A stretch of DNA of 5,239 nt from Candidatus Poribacteria bacterium (GTDB lineage Bacteria > Poribacteria > WGA-4E > DTYX01): assembly GCA_012961655.1 (NCBI GenBank), contig DTYX01000487.1:1-5239 (forward strand), given 5' to 3'. The position numbers were made by a program, and so were the translations under genes. Shown in pieces: positions 1 through 5,239 of this stretch (position 1 is the stretch's first letter; the number at the start of each line of letters is the position of its first letter). The notes beneath the pieces were generated by a model, which did not search any database, was not told the DNA's origin, and worked only from the letters and a program-made list of their open reading frames with translations.

Positions 1-100
1 CAGACAATGGCATCACACCGCTACGACGTTTTTTCCGTAGAGCCGTCCTTTACCAACCCAAATTATTTCATGGGGAATTTCTGCCAGGACTATTTTAAAT
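1..100. other. Upstream region without an assignable gene
   Basis: No gene can be supported here. Two plus-strand frames are open from the window edge, one to a TGA at 121-123 and one to a TAA at 96-98. Either could be the tail of an upstream gene, but at 30-40 codons neither has a recognisable motif. A minus-strand frame covering 13-216 would run through the strong plus-strand promoter and also lacks recognisable features. A short inverted repeat (CTACG at 21-25, CGTAG at 36-40) is too weak to call a terminator. Confidence 0.4.
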
Positions 101-129
101 TTGACATTCGCACCTTGTTTTGATATAAT
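101..129 (+). promoter_or_regulatory. Near-consensus sigma70-type promoter
   Basis: The -35 hexamer TTGACA (101-106) and the -10 hexamer TATAAT (124-129) both match the consensus exactly and are separated by the optimal 17 bp. The -10 is preceded by TG at 121-122, giving an extended -10. The bases just before the -35 (91-100, tattttaaat) are A/T-only, like an UP element. Transcription should start near 135-138, leaving a leader of about 95 nt before the barrel gene. It is the only strong promoter I see, so it probably drives the whole cluster. The match is seen directly; activity and the sigma factor are inferred. Confidence 0.8.
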
Positions 130-135
130 AATATG

Positions 136-230
136 TGATAAATGAGTTGGCGCACAACGGAAGATATATCTGAAAGGTGCGGTTGTCTTATCGGCGAAAG
201 TTAGGCGAGGCGACAATCAAGGAATATATA
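136..230 (+). promoter_or_regulatory. 5' leader of the barrel gene with its ribosome binding site
   Basis: This is the untranslated leader of about 95 nt between the inferred transcription start and the ATG at 231. A Shine-Dalgarno sequence AAGGA lies at 219-223, 7 nt before that ATG. This decides the start over the in-frame GTG at 177, which has no spaced ribosome binding site and would add 18 residues before an otherwise normal signal peptide. A short palindrome AGATATATCT lies at 162-171. I do not recognise any known riboswitch or attenuator fold here. Confidence 0.5.
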
Positions 231-1931
231 ATGCTACGTTTTTGCTTATGCTTGACAGTTCTTATCTTATCCGGTATAATATCAAACCCACAAGTTGCCG
301 CGCAAGCGCCGGATTCAACTGAAGATAAACTCAAATCCGAATTGCCTGAACGAGTTTTGGTTACGATTATCGATACCACTATGATTCAGCTCGTTCAACG
401 TGAGCGCTTTACTGATGCAGTTCGACCGGAGATGGACGAATATTTGGGAGTTTATGCGAAGGAACGTCCGTGGAATCTTCCCGATATTTTGACCCCGACA
501 AAATTTATCGTATCCCCGAACCCTAAGCTGCTGAAAGATTCCGCAGCGATTTTAACGGTCTATCCCAGCTTGCCAAATGCTTTGTTTTATCAAGGTTCTT
601 TGGCGGGGCGCTTTGAGGATATGGACGGGTTACTTTACTTCAATCGCCATAATCTCTCTGACAACCGCACGAAAAACAGGGGAAGATACAATGTCGATAA
701 CTTTCGCGGCGTTTGGAATTACCACCATGGCGCTTTAACCGACTTTAGGTTAGATGTTCGCTATGATGCCAAAAATTTGGGCTGGCTGAGGTTTCCCAAA
801 GAGGATGGTATCCTCAGAAAAGACGTCGCTCTTTTTAACGCCAATTTTGATTGGCGCCAGCGCTTTTATCCTGATTCGCAATCCGCAATTAGCTTTGATT
901 TTACCACATTTCGGATGGACAGCCAAGATGGTGATGACGTTGACCGTGGTATGGATGTTGCTCTGAACTGGGGAATAACGACGTATTGGCCTTTTACAAA
1001 TCCTATAGATTTCGGAGCGGGTGTTGAGTATTCCATAGCCACTGATAAATATCCCGATACTTCGAAAGAAGAGCAATTTTGGACGCCAATTTTTCGATTA
1101 TACTTCAGGGAAAAATTTATCAATTTAGGCGGCTTTAATTTCCGCGCTGATGCTGAAGCAGTAGGTTTTCGTGAGTCGAAAACAGATGTTGGAAATCGCA
1201 CCTACGTGAAATTTTGCCCCGGCGTAAACATAACGACAAAGCTAAGCGATAACCTAATTTTTCAACTCGGCGGGAATAGGACAATAAATCGCAAAAGTTA
1301 CGCTGAGTTATATCTCTATGATGATTACATAGCTCTCAATCCTTTTTTGAAACATTCTAAAACCTGGAGCGCCAATACCACTCTGAAACTGCATTCTAAG
1401 GATGTAAATATCGAAGCCACTGGTTTTGCACAGATAGTCGATGACCTTGTCTTTCTTAATCGGACTGAATACGTAAAAGATATTTCAGCAGGTTTATTAG
1501 GCGAGTTATCATGGACACCAGATAACTTAGATGCGCATATATTCGGTGGACAAGTCAAAATCGACCTTTTCTTAGCTCAGGGAATGAACGCGTCAATACA
1601 ATTTACCCATGAATTCCAACAGCCACAGGGTGAGGTAGAACGTATTCCTTATCGGCCTCAAGACATCATGTCGTTGAACTTATCCTACTCCTCACCAAGT
1701 GGATTCGGTTTTAACTTGACAGGCGAAGCTAATGGTTCAAGATTTTACGATTTAGATTCCGATGATACTTTGCCTCCTTATTTCCTCTGGAGGATGAGAA
1801 TCAACCAAACCTTTAGTCAGCACATTACAGCTTTTATCGGTGGACAATTTAGCTCTGGACGTTATGAACTTTTGAAAGGCTATGAGTTACCCCAGCAGGC
1901 AGTTGATTTAGGGATATCGCTAAAATTCTAA
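231..1931 (+). CDS. Outer-membrane beta-barrel protein, probable TonB-linked partner
   Basis: This encodes a 566-residue secreted protein. Residues 1-26 form a signal peptide: a hydrophobic stretch (LCLTVLILSG) followed by an A-Q-A site, with cleavage expected after Ala26. The rest is rich in alternating polar/hydrophobic strands with aromatic girdle residues (for example DFRLDVRYD, FNLTGEAN, FIGGQFSSGRY). It ends in LGISLKF, and a C-terminal Phe is the classic Bam recognition signal for outer-membrane barrels. I do not recognise a TonB-receptor plug domain, although the region before the barrel (about residues 27-140) is of unknown type. The segment RVLVTIID at residues 41-48 loosely resembles a TonB box. 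The exbB gene follows after 11 nt, so the two are almost surely co-transcribed. That makes this a likely client of the ExbB/TonB machinery, perhaps a substrate uptake barrel; the substrate is unknown. The barrel call is fairly secure and the function is not. Confidence 0.75.
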   Translation: MLRFCLCLTVLILSGIISNPQVAAQAPDSTEDKLKSELPERVLVTIIDTTMIQLVQRERFTDAVRPEMDEYLGVYAKERPWNLPDILTPTKFIVSPNPKLLKDSAAILTVYPSLPNALFYQGSLAGRFEDMDGLLYFNRHNLSDNRTKNRGRYNVDNFRGVWNYHHGALTDFRLDVRYDAKNLGWLRFPKEDGILRKDVALFNANFDWRQRFYPDSQSAISFDFTTFRMDSQDGDDVDRGMDVALNWGITTYWPFTNPIDFGAGVEYSIATDKYPDTSKEEQFWTPIFRLYFREKFINLGGFNFRADAEAVGFRESKTDVGNRTYVKFCPGVNITTKLSDNLIFQLGGNRTINRKSYAELYLYDDYIALNPFLKHSKTWSANTTLKLHSKDVNIEATGFAQIVDDLVFLNRTEYVKDISAGLLGELSWTPDNLDAHIFGGQVKIDLFLAQGMNASIQFTHEFQQPQGEVERIPYRPQDIMSLNLSYSSPSGFGFNLTGEANGSRFYDLDSDDTLPPYFLWRMRINQTFSQHITAFIGGQFSSGRYELLKGYELPQQAVDLGISLKF

Positions 1932-1942
1932 CCCAAGGAATT

Positions 1943-2635
1943 ATGTTAGAAATCATTACCATTATAACAGGCGGTTTTGAACGACTTTTAGGCGGTGGTT
2001 GGCTCTTAATCCCTCTGGTCATCTATTCACTATTTGCTCATGCGATTATTTTAAACCGGGCTGTAGCCTTACGTAAAAAAAAGTTGATTCCCACTACTGT
2101 TATAAGCGAGATTTATAGGGCTTTGACACGCGGCGGTCCGGAAACTGCCATAAATCTCTGTAATCAATGGCCAGGGGTATTGACTAATGTTATGAAAGCA
2201 GGTATCATTCATCGACATTATGATGAAGAACGGCTGAAATTAGTCGTTAAATTCGCTCTTGAGGATGAGAAACCTAATATAACAAGGTATTTACATATCC
2301 TCGGCATGTTACCATCAGTAGCGATGTCCACCGGTCTTCTCGGCACAGTTGTGGGAATGATAAAATCTTTCGGTTCGTTATATGTTTCCCCTACGGTCGT
2401 CGCGGAGGGAATTTCCGAAGCGTTAATTACAACCGTTGCGGGACTGACAGTGGCATTGCCGACGTATATCGCTCATAATTACTTCTCCAATCGAGTAAGC
2501 AGTATTCTAATAGAGATAGAAAGACATTCCATCTCTTTGGTCAGATTCTTAGCAACCGGCGAATATAAACTCTTCCAAGAAGAGGGCACTTTTGATTACA
2601 GTGATTTGGAAGCGATAAGCAAAGGAAAAAAGTGA
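1943..2635 (+). CDS. exbB: MotA/TolQ/ExbB family proton channel protein
   Basis: This is a 230-residue inner-membrane subunit of a proton-driven ExbB/TolQ-type motor. Three membrane segments are visible at about residues 19-39, 116-140 and 155-182, with a large cytoplasmic loop after the first, as in the family. The core motifs are GLLGTVVGMI (131-140) and GISEALITTVAGL (156-168). Thr135, Glu159 and Thr164 align with Thr148, Glu176 and Thr181 of E. coli ExbB, so the residues of the proton path are retained. The loop between the two motifs is about four residues shorter than in E. coli. AAGGA at 1935-1939 is the ribosome binding site, at a short spacing of 3 nt. The gene follows the barrel gene by 11 nt and ends at the left border of the DUF4058 insertion, whose repeat GTGATTATA includes its TGA stop. 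The usual ExbD/TolR partner is not encoded next to it. TolQ or an AglR-like protein cannot be excluded; the family is certain. Confidence 0.93.
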   Translation: MLEIITIITGGFERLLGGGWLLIPLVIYSLFAHAIILNRAVALRKKKLIPTTVISEIYRALTRGGPETAINLCNQWPGVLTNVMKAGIIHRHYDEERLKLVVKFALEDEKPNITRYLHILGMLPSVAMSTGLLGTVVGMIKSFGSLYVSPTVVAEGISEALITTVAGLTVALPTYIAHNYFSNRVSSILIEIERHSISLVRFLATGEYKLFQEEGTFDYSDLEAISKGKK

Positions 2636-2640
2636 TTATA
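2632..2640 (+). repeat. Left copy of a 9-bp direct repeat flanking the DUF4058 cassette
   Basis: GTGATTATA here is identical to 3503-3511. The copy overlaps the exbB stop codon (TGA at 2633-2635). The flanking bases differ between copies (A before and T after here; G before and A after at the right copy), so the match is exactly 9 bp. Its position at the borders of a compositionally foreign gene suggests a target-site duplication. Confidence 0.7.
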
Positions 2641-2665
2641 TCGGTGTCAGGACTGCCCGGCGAAC

Positions 2666-2672
2666 AGGAGGT
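2666..2672 (+). promoter_or_regulatory. Strong ribosome binding site of the DUF4058 gene
   Basis: AGGAGGT lies 7 nt before the ATG at 2680, a near-perfect Shine-Dalgarno sequence at ideal spacing. It selects this ATG over the in-frame GTG at 2632. It lies inside the inserted segment, so the cassette brings its own translation signal. Confidence 0.85.
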
Positions 2673-2679
2673 TGAAGCA

Positions 2680-3432
2680 ATGCCCAGCCCGTTTCCAGGG
2701 ATGGACCCGTATCTTGAACATCCGGCGTTGTGGCCGGGTGTACATCAACGATTGATTACCTACATTGCGGACACGCTAAACGCTGTCCTGCCACCGCGTT
2801 ACATGGCGGACATCGGTGAACGGCTCTATGTCGTTCAAGCGGAGCGCGACATTTATCCGGACGCGGTGGTGTTGAAGCAGTCGCCCACTCAGACGCCGTC
2901 TGCTCTTCGTGAACCTGAAGAGATACGGGAAGTATATATTGAAATCTTGTCGGTAGCCGACCAAAGCCGCGTGGTGACAGTTATTGAAGTCCTCAGCCCC
3001 AGCAATAAAATGACAGGGAGCGAAGGACGACAGCTTTACTTGACTAAACAGCGAGAAATTCTTTCGAGCCAAACGCACTTGATTGAGATAGACCTACTGC
3101 AGCAAGGCGAGCATACTGTCGCTCCGCCGAGGGAAATGCTGCTGAGAAAGGGCAAGTGGGATTATCTCGTCTGCTTGCATCGTGGCGGACAGAGAGGGCG
3201 TTATGAGGTTTGGGCAATTACTTTGCGGCAGCGGTTGCCACGCATTCGCGTCCCGCTTCAAGATGTTGACCCCGACGCTGTCTTGGATTTGCAAGCGGTG
3301 TTTAACCGCTGCTACGACGAGGGCGCCTATGCCCGCCGACTGAACTATCGTAGCGAGCCGCCGACGCCCTTTGTGGACAAAGACGCGCAGTGGGCAAACG
3401 CACTGCTACGCGAGCGGGGATTGGGTGAGTGA
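2680..3432 (+). CDS. DUF4058 family protein
   Basis: This is a 250-residue soluble protein of unknown function with no signal peptide or membrane segment. It opens with the family hallmark MPSPFPGMDPYLE. Other conserved blocks are W18-x3-H22, P38-P39-x-Y41, ERDIYPDAVV (55-64), TVIEVLSPSNK (100-110), GRQLYLTKQREIL (116-128) and HLIEIDLLQQG (133-143). The length and intact blocks indicate a complete gene. The set PD (60-61), Glu103 and Lys110 resembles the PD...E-V-L-S-P-S pattern of Uma2 (DUF820) proteins, which have a PD-(D/E)XK nuclease-like fold; the extension to this family is my inference. An upstream in-frame GTG at 2632 would overlap the exbB stop but adds 16 unconserved residues, so it is rejected as the start. 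The gene is GC-richer than its neighbours and sits between 9-bp direct repeats. It is probably a passenger in the operon rather than part of the TonB system. Confidence 0.9.
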   Translation: MPSPFPGMDPYLEHPALWPGVHQRLITYIADTLNAVLPPRYMADIGERLYVVQAERDIYPDAVVLKQSPTQTPSALREPEEIREVYIEILSVADQSRVVTVIEVLSPSNKMTGSEGRQLYLTKQREILSSQTHLIEIDLLQQGEHTVAPPREMLLRKGKWDYLVCLHRGGQRGRYEVWAITLRQRLPRIRVPLQDVDPDAVLDLQAVFNRCYDEGAYARRLNYRSEPPTPFVDKDAQWANALLRERGLGE

Positions 3433-3502
3433 GCGAATAGGCGCGTAGTTGCCGATAGAATCCCCAACTTGTCAGTGTGGAAGATTTGCGAAAGTGTAGA
3501 AG
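3433..3502 (+). other. Trailing end of the inserted cassette
   Basis: This 70-bp stretch lies between the DUF4058 stop and the right 9-bp repeat. It holds no terminator-like hairpin with a T-run, which would let transcription continue into tonB. Its reverse complement shows no clear match to the left end of the insert (from 2641). The only shared word I see is TGTCAG (2645-2650 and 3470-3475) in direct orientation, which is not significant. Confidence 0.4.
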
Positions 3503-3506
3503 GTGA
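3499..3506 (+). promoter_or_regulatory. Ribosome binding site of tonB formed across the insertion junction
   Basis: GAAGGTGA lies 5 nt before the ATG at 3512. The first four bases (GAAG) come from the inserted segment and the rest from the direct repeat, so the insertion appears to have rebuilt a translation start for tonB. The in-frame GTG at 3503 lies inside this site and so is a less likely start, although it adds only three residues (MII). Confidence 0.55.
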
Positions 3507-3511
3507 TTATA
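3503..3511 (+). repeat. Right copy of the 9-bp direct repeat flanking the DUF4058 cassette
   Basis: GTGATTATA is identical to 2632-2640 and lies immediately before the tonB ATG at 3512. Joining the sequence left of the first copy to this copy recreates AAAAAAGTGATTATAATG, a compact junction where the exbB stop is followed 5 nt later by the tonB ATG. Confidence 0.7.
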
Positions 3512-4393
3512 ATGCGAAGAAAAGGACTTGGCACATTTCTTATAATTGCATTAATCGAACATATCGTTATAGTCATAGCCTTGGCTGCTGCCATCTATAC
3601 GAGACCAGCAGAAAAAACGCGAAGGGATACTTTTGAAGTAGAATTGATAGAATTGCCACCGAAGAGGGAAAAAACACCAGAAGAAGAGCAAGTTTATATT
3701 GCTATTCCAAAAGTGGAGGAGAAGATAAATACTTCAGATGAACTTCCAGCGTTTCAGTTTAGTCGATTCGGCAGTAGAAATCTCGGCACACCCGATTTTG
3801 ATATTAATCTGCCAAATCTACCTCGAACGGCTGGAGCTGACATTAACCCAGATAGGATATTTAGCTCGCCCAAAACGCGTGACGCGAAACGTGGAGAAAG
3901 GACAGATGCAGATACAACCTTGCCTCTAAAAACCGCGCCGCATCGTAACGGTTTTTATGGCGGAACAGGTGTTTTAGATACAATTCCTGAAAAAGGCGAT
4001 AAGCGCGTATCCGCTGGTCGCCCTGGAACTTCAACCTCTAGATATGTAGCTAACGCACCATCACTAGGCGCGTCCAGAAAACCGGGACTTGGTCCTGGTG
4101 GTGTCAATATCACTGCCGGAGAGGTTCAAGGCCGAATTGTCGAATTTTGGCCAGAAATCCCTGAATACTCTGGCAAAGACGTTGGGAAAGTCGTGTTGAA
4201 ATTTTGGGTCACCCCGCAAGGGGATGTATTCAACATTCAGACGAAACTGAAAGCAGGCAACCCATTTCTGGAAAAGCTTGCTAAAAGATTCGTCGAAGAG
4301 ATAAAATTCGCTCCGTTGCCCAAACGAGCGAAGCAACAAAATCAATGGGGAGAAATTACTATTGATTTTATTCAGAAAAAGGTTAAAGAGTGA
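3512..4393 (+). CDS. tonB: TonB family energy transducer
   Basis: This 293-residue protein is anchored in the inner membrane by one N-terminal segment (about residues 8-28) after a basic MRRK start. The segment contains His17, matching the conserved membrane His of TonB and TolA (His20 in E. coli TonB). Next comes a Pro/Glu/Lys-containing periplasmic spacer (ELIELPPKREKTPEEE and onward), then a low-complexity linker rich in Gly, Ser and Arg. The TonB C-terminal domain occupies about residues 203-289, with VGKVVLKFWVTPQGDV, an L-x-K-L-A helix, and FAPLPK before the final strand WGEITIDF. It should couple ExbB motor action to an outer-membrane partner, most simply the barrel encoded first in the operon. 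A TolA-like or AgmX-like role is an alternative. The gene is separated from exbB only by the DUF4058 insertion, and no exbD gene lies between them. A GTG start at 3503 is possible. Confidence 0.88.
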   Translation: MRRKGLGTFLIIALIEHIVIVIALAAAIYTRPAEKTRRDTFEVELIELPPKREKTPEEEQVYIAIPKVEEKINTSDELPAFQFSRFGSRNLGTPDFDINLPNLPRTAGADINPDRIFSSPKTRDAKRGERTDADTTLPLKTAPHRNGFYGGTGVLDTIPEKGDKRVSAGRPGTSTSRYVANAPSLGASRKPGLGPGGVNITAGEVQGRIVEFWPEIPEYSGKDVGKVVLKFWVTPQGDVFNIQTKLKAGNPFLEKLAKRFVEEIKFAPLPKRAKQQNQWGEITIDFIQKKVKE

Positions 4394-4460
4394 TAAATCT
4401 TCCGAAGAAATTTCGCTAGATTAACATCTAAATAGTATTATATGATAGGAGGAATATACC
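4394..4460 (+). promoter_or_regulatory. tonB-lipoprotein intergenic region with strong ribosome binding site
   Basis: This gap is 67 bp long. AGGAGGA at 4447-4453 lies 7 nt before the ATG at 4461, an excellent Shine-Dalgarno sequence. A small AT-rich inverted repeat, TAGAT/ATCTA at 4417-4430, is too weak to be a terminator. No well-spaced -35/-10 pair is visible, so the downstream gene is probably read through from tonB. Confidence 0.6.
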
Positions 4461-5239
4461 ATGAGATCGAAATTTTTCATCATTCCGTTGCTTCTTCTAG
4501 TGATTCTCATCCTGTTTGGATGCGCGGCTAAAATGGGAAAAGTGCTCGGTACAGGATATCTTTATCAAAATGCGGAGATGAAATTAGAAGATGCTCAGAT
4601 GAAAAAAATAGAGGGGCAAAAAGAGGAAGCTAAAAATTTAACGGAGAAGGCATTGGAACTCTTCCTTCAGATTGCGGAAAAGGAAGAGCCAGGCAGCAAA
4701 TATTTCAGTAAAGCGCATTATCAAATCGCTGGAATATACATGAGCCGATTTGATTGGGATAGTGCTAATCAGCATTATCAAACTATTGTAGATGCTCAAG
4801 CAGCCGGTTATCTGGCGGGTAAATCTCGAAGCGCAATTGCAAACATCAGGAAAAATCGAAAACTCATAGATGAGAACAGAACCATCTACCTTAATGTCCC
4901 GGTAGATCAAAAAAAAGAACCGAAATCAGAGGGATACTATAAAGCCGCCAGGGCTCTTCAAGCGGTAGCTGACGCGTATGCCAACCTGGGCAGTTACGAA
5001 GAAGCCATCAAGAATTATACCGAGTTGGTCGATAATTTTCCTGAATACAATTTAGCTCCACAGGCGCAATTTACTATCGGCAACATCTACTTTTATAAAC
5101 TTTATGACTATACGACCGGTTGGGGAGCTTATTTAAAGGTAATTGAGAAATTTCCTGATTCCTTTGAAGCGAAAAAAGCGGATACTTTGCTTAAAGAGAC
5201 CGACCAGATACTCAAAGAGATAAAACAGGAGCAGGATTA
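4461..5239 (+). CDS. TPR-repeat lipoprotein, partial at 3' window edge
   Basis: The frame is open from the ATG at 4461 to the window end (259 codons plus 2 nt), with no stop seen. The N-terminus is a lipoprotein signal: basic MRSK, a hydrophobic stretch, then lipobox L-F-G-C with Cys21 as the lipidation site. Ala22 at +2 does not suggest inner-membrane retention, so the outer membrane is likely. Helical repeats of TPR type follow at about residues 79-112, 165-195 and 199-232; the second is clearest (AYANLGSYEEAIKNYTELV, then FPE). A Lys/Glu-rich helix with coiled-coil character occupies about 38-76. The repeat style recalls BamD and the Tol-associated CpoB/YbgF, but I cannot assign it to either. 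Its place after exbB and tonB suggests a periplasmic scaffold that contacts TonB or the barrel; this is inferred. Confidence 0.85.
   Translation, partial: MRSKFFIIPLLLLVILILFGCAAKMGKVLGTGYLYQNAEMKLEDAQMKKIEGQKEEAKNLTEKALELFLQIAEKEEPGSKYFSKAHYQIAGIYMSRFDWDSANQHYQTIVDAQAAGYLAGKSRSAIANIRKNRKLIDENRTIYLNVPVDQKKEPKSEGYYKAARALQAVADAYANLGSYEEAIKNYTELVDNFPEYNLAPQAQFTIGNIYFYKLYDYTTGWGAYLKVIEKFPDSFEAKKADTLLKETDQILKEIKQEQD

Larger units (their letters stand above)
2641..3502 (+). mobile_element. Putative inserted single-gene cassette carrying a DUF4058 gene
   Basis: An 862-bp segment lies between two identical 9-bp repeats and interrupts what would otherwise be a tight exbB-tonB junction. GC content is visibly higher than in the flanks: I count 35/60 at 3241-3300 and 37/60 at 3301-3360, against 27/60 at 2281-2340, 22/60 at 1321-1380 and 28/60 at 4201-4260. 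It contains only one gene, a strong ribosome binding site, and about 70 bp of trailing sequence. I find no transposase, no convincing terminal inverted repeats and no promoter or terminator. It could be a non-autonomous unit moved in trans, or an older insertion whose ends have decayed. Mobility is inferred, not shown. Confidence 0.6.

Noticed and set aside
142..204. A 20-codon upstream reading frame (ATG at 142, stop at 202-204) in the leader of the barrel gene.
   Set aside because: It has no Shine-Dalgarno sequence and lies only a few bases after the inferred transcript start. The encoded peptide has no leader-peptide signature such as repeated identical codons.
13..216. A 67-codon minus-strand frame overlapping the promoter region.
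   Set aside because: It has no recognisable motif and runs across a strong plus-strand promoter. It may be chance, although the tail of a divergent gene cannot be fully excluded.
177..230. An in-frame GTG at 177 that would extend the barrel protein by 18 residues.
   Set aside because: It has no properly spaced ribosome binding site and would bury the signal peptide behind a charged extension. The ATG at 231 has AAGGA at 7 nt and a normal signal peptide.
136..230. A riboswitch in the 5' leader of the barrel gene.
   Set aside because: The leader is long enough, but pairings such as CGCAC with GTGCG and ACAAC with GTTGT do not nest, and no known riboswitch core motif is seen.
2632..2679. A GTG at 2632 as the start of the DUF4058 gene, overlapping the exbB stop as GTGA.
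   Set aside because: The family hallmark begins exactly at the ATG at 2680, which has AGGAGGT at 7 nt. The GTG belongs to the 9-bp repeat and was more likely an original tonB start or part of that junction.
2641..3502. Terminal inverted repeats of an IS or MITE at the ends of the inserted segment.
   Set aside because: The left end and the reverse complement of the right end do not align beyond chance. Only a 6-bp direct word, TGTCAG, is shared, at unmatched distances from the ends.
4417..4430. The hairpin TAGAT/ATCTA between tonB and the lipoprotein gene as a terminator.
   Set aside because: It is only 5 bp, AT-rich and lacks a following T-run, so it would not be stable enough.

Overview
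The window is a single same-strand gene cluster from a diderm (Gram-negative-type) bacterium. The evidence for an outer membrane is a secreted beta-barrel protein ending in Phe, an ExbB-type proton channel subunit, a TonB-type energy transducer and a lipoprotein with a clear lipobox. The organism cannot be named from this sequence. The native genes are AT-rich to moderate in base composition. One inserted gene belongs to DUF4058, a family I recall as multi-copy in Cyanobacteria, Chloroflexota, Planctomycetota, Armatimonadota and sponge-associated Poribacteria. An uncultured lineage of that kind is plausible but unproven.

Layout. Bases 1-100 hold no gene I can support. A near-ideal sigma70-type promoter lies at 101-129 (TTGACA, 17 bp, TATAAT, with an extended -10 TG). 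It is followed by a leader of about 95 nt. Then come an outer-membrane beta-barrel protein (231-1931), an ExbB/TolQ/MotA family proton channel (1943-2635), a DUF4058 protein (2680-3432), a TonB family protein (3512-4393) and the start of a TPR lipoprotein (4461 to beyond the window end). I see no strong terminator between them, so one operon driven from 101-129 is the simplest reading.

How the genes fit. ExbB uses the proton gradient to energise TonB, which spans the periplasm to work on an outer-membrane partner. The barrel encoded in the same operon is the obvious candidate partner. The TPR lipoprotein recalls the periplasmic TPR proteins near Tol-Pal and Bam systems. No ExbD/TolR gene is visible, which is unusual.

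Main discovery. The DUF4058 gene does not belong to the original operon. It is clearly GC-richer than its neighbours. It is bracketed by an exact 9-bp direct repeat, GTGATTATA, at 2632-2640 and 3503-3511. Removing one repeat copy plus the insert (862 bp) restores a tight exbB-tonB junction in which GTGA would overlap the exbB stop. This looks like a recent insertion of a promoterless single-gene cassette with its own strong ribosome binding site, no transposase and no obvious terminal inverted repeats. The DUF4058 protein also carries a PD...E-x-L-S-P-S-x-K motif set resembling Uma2-type PD-(D/E)XK nuclease-fold proteins, which raises the question of whether the family is itself mobile.
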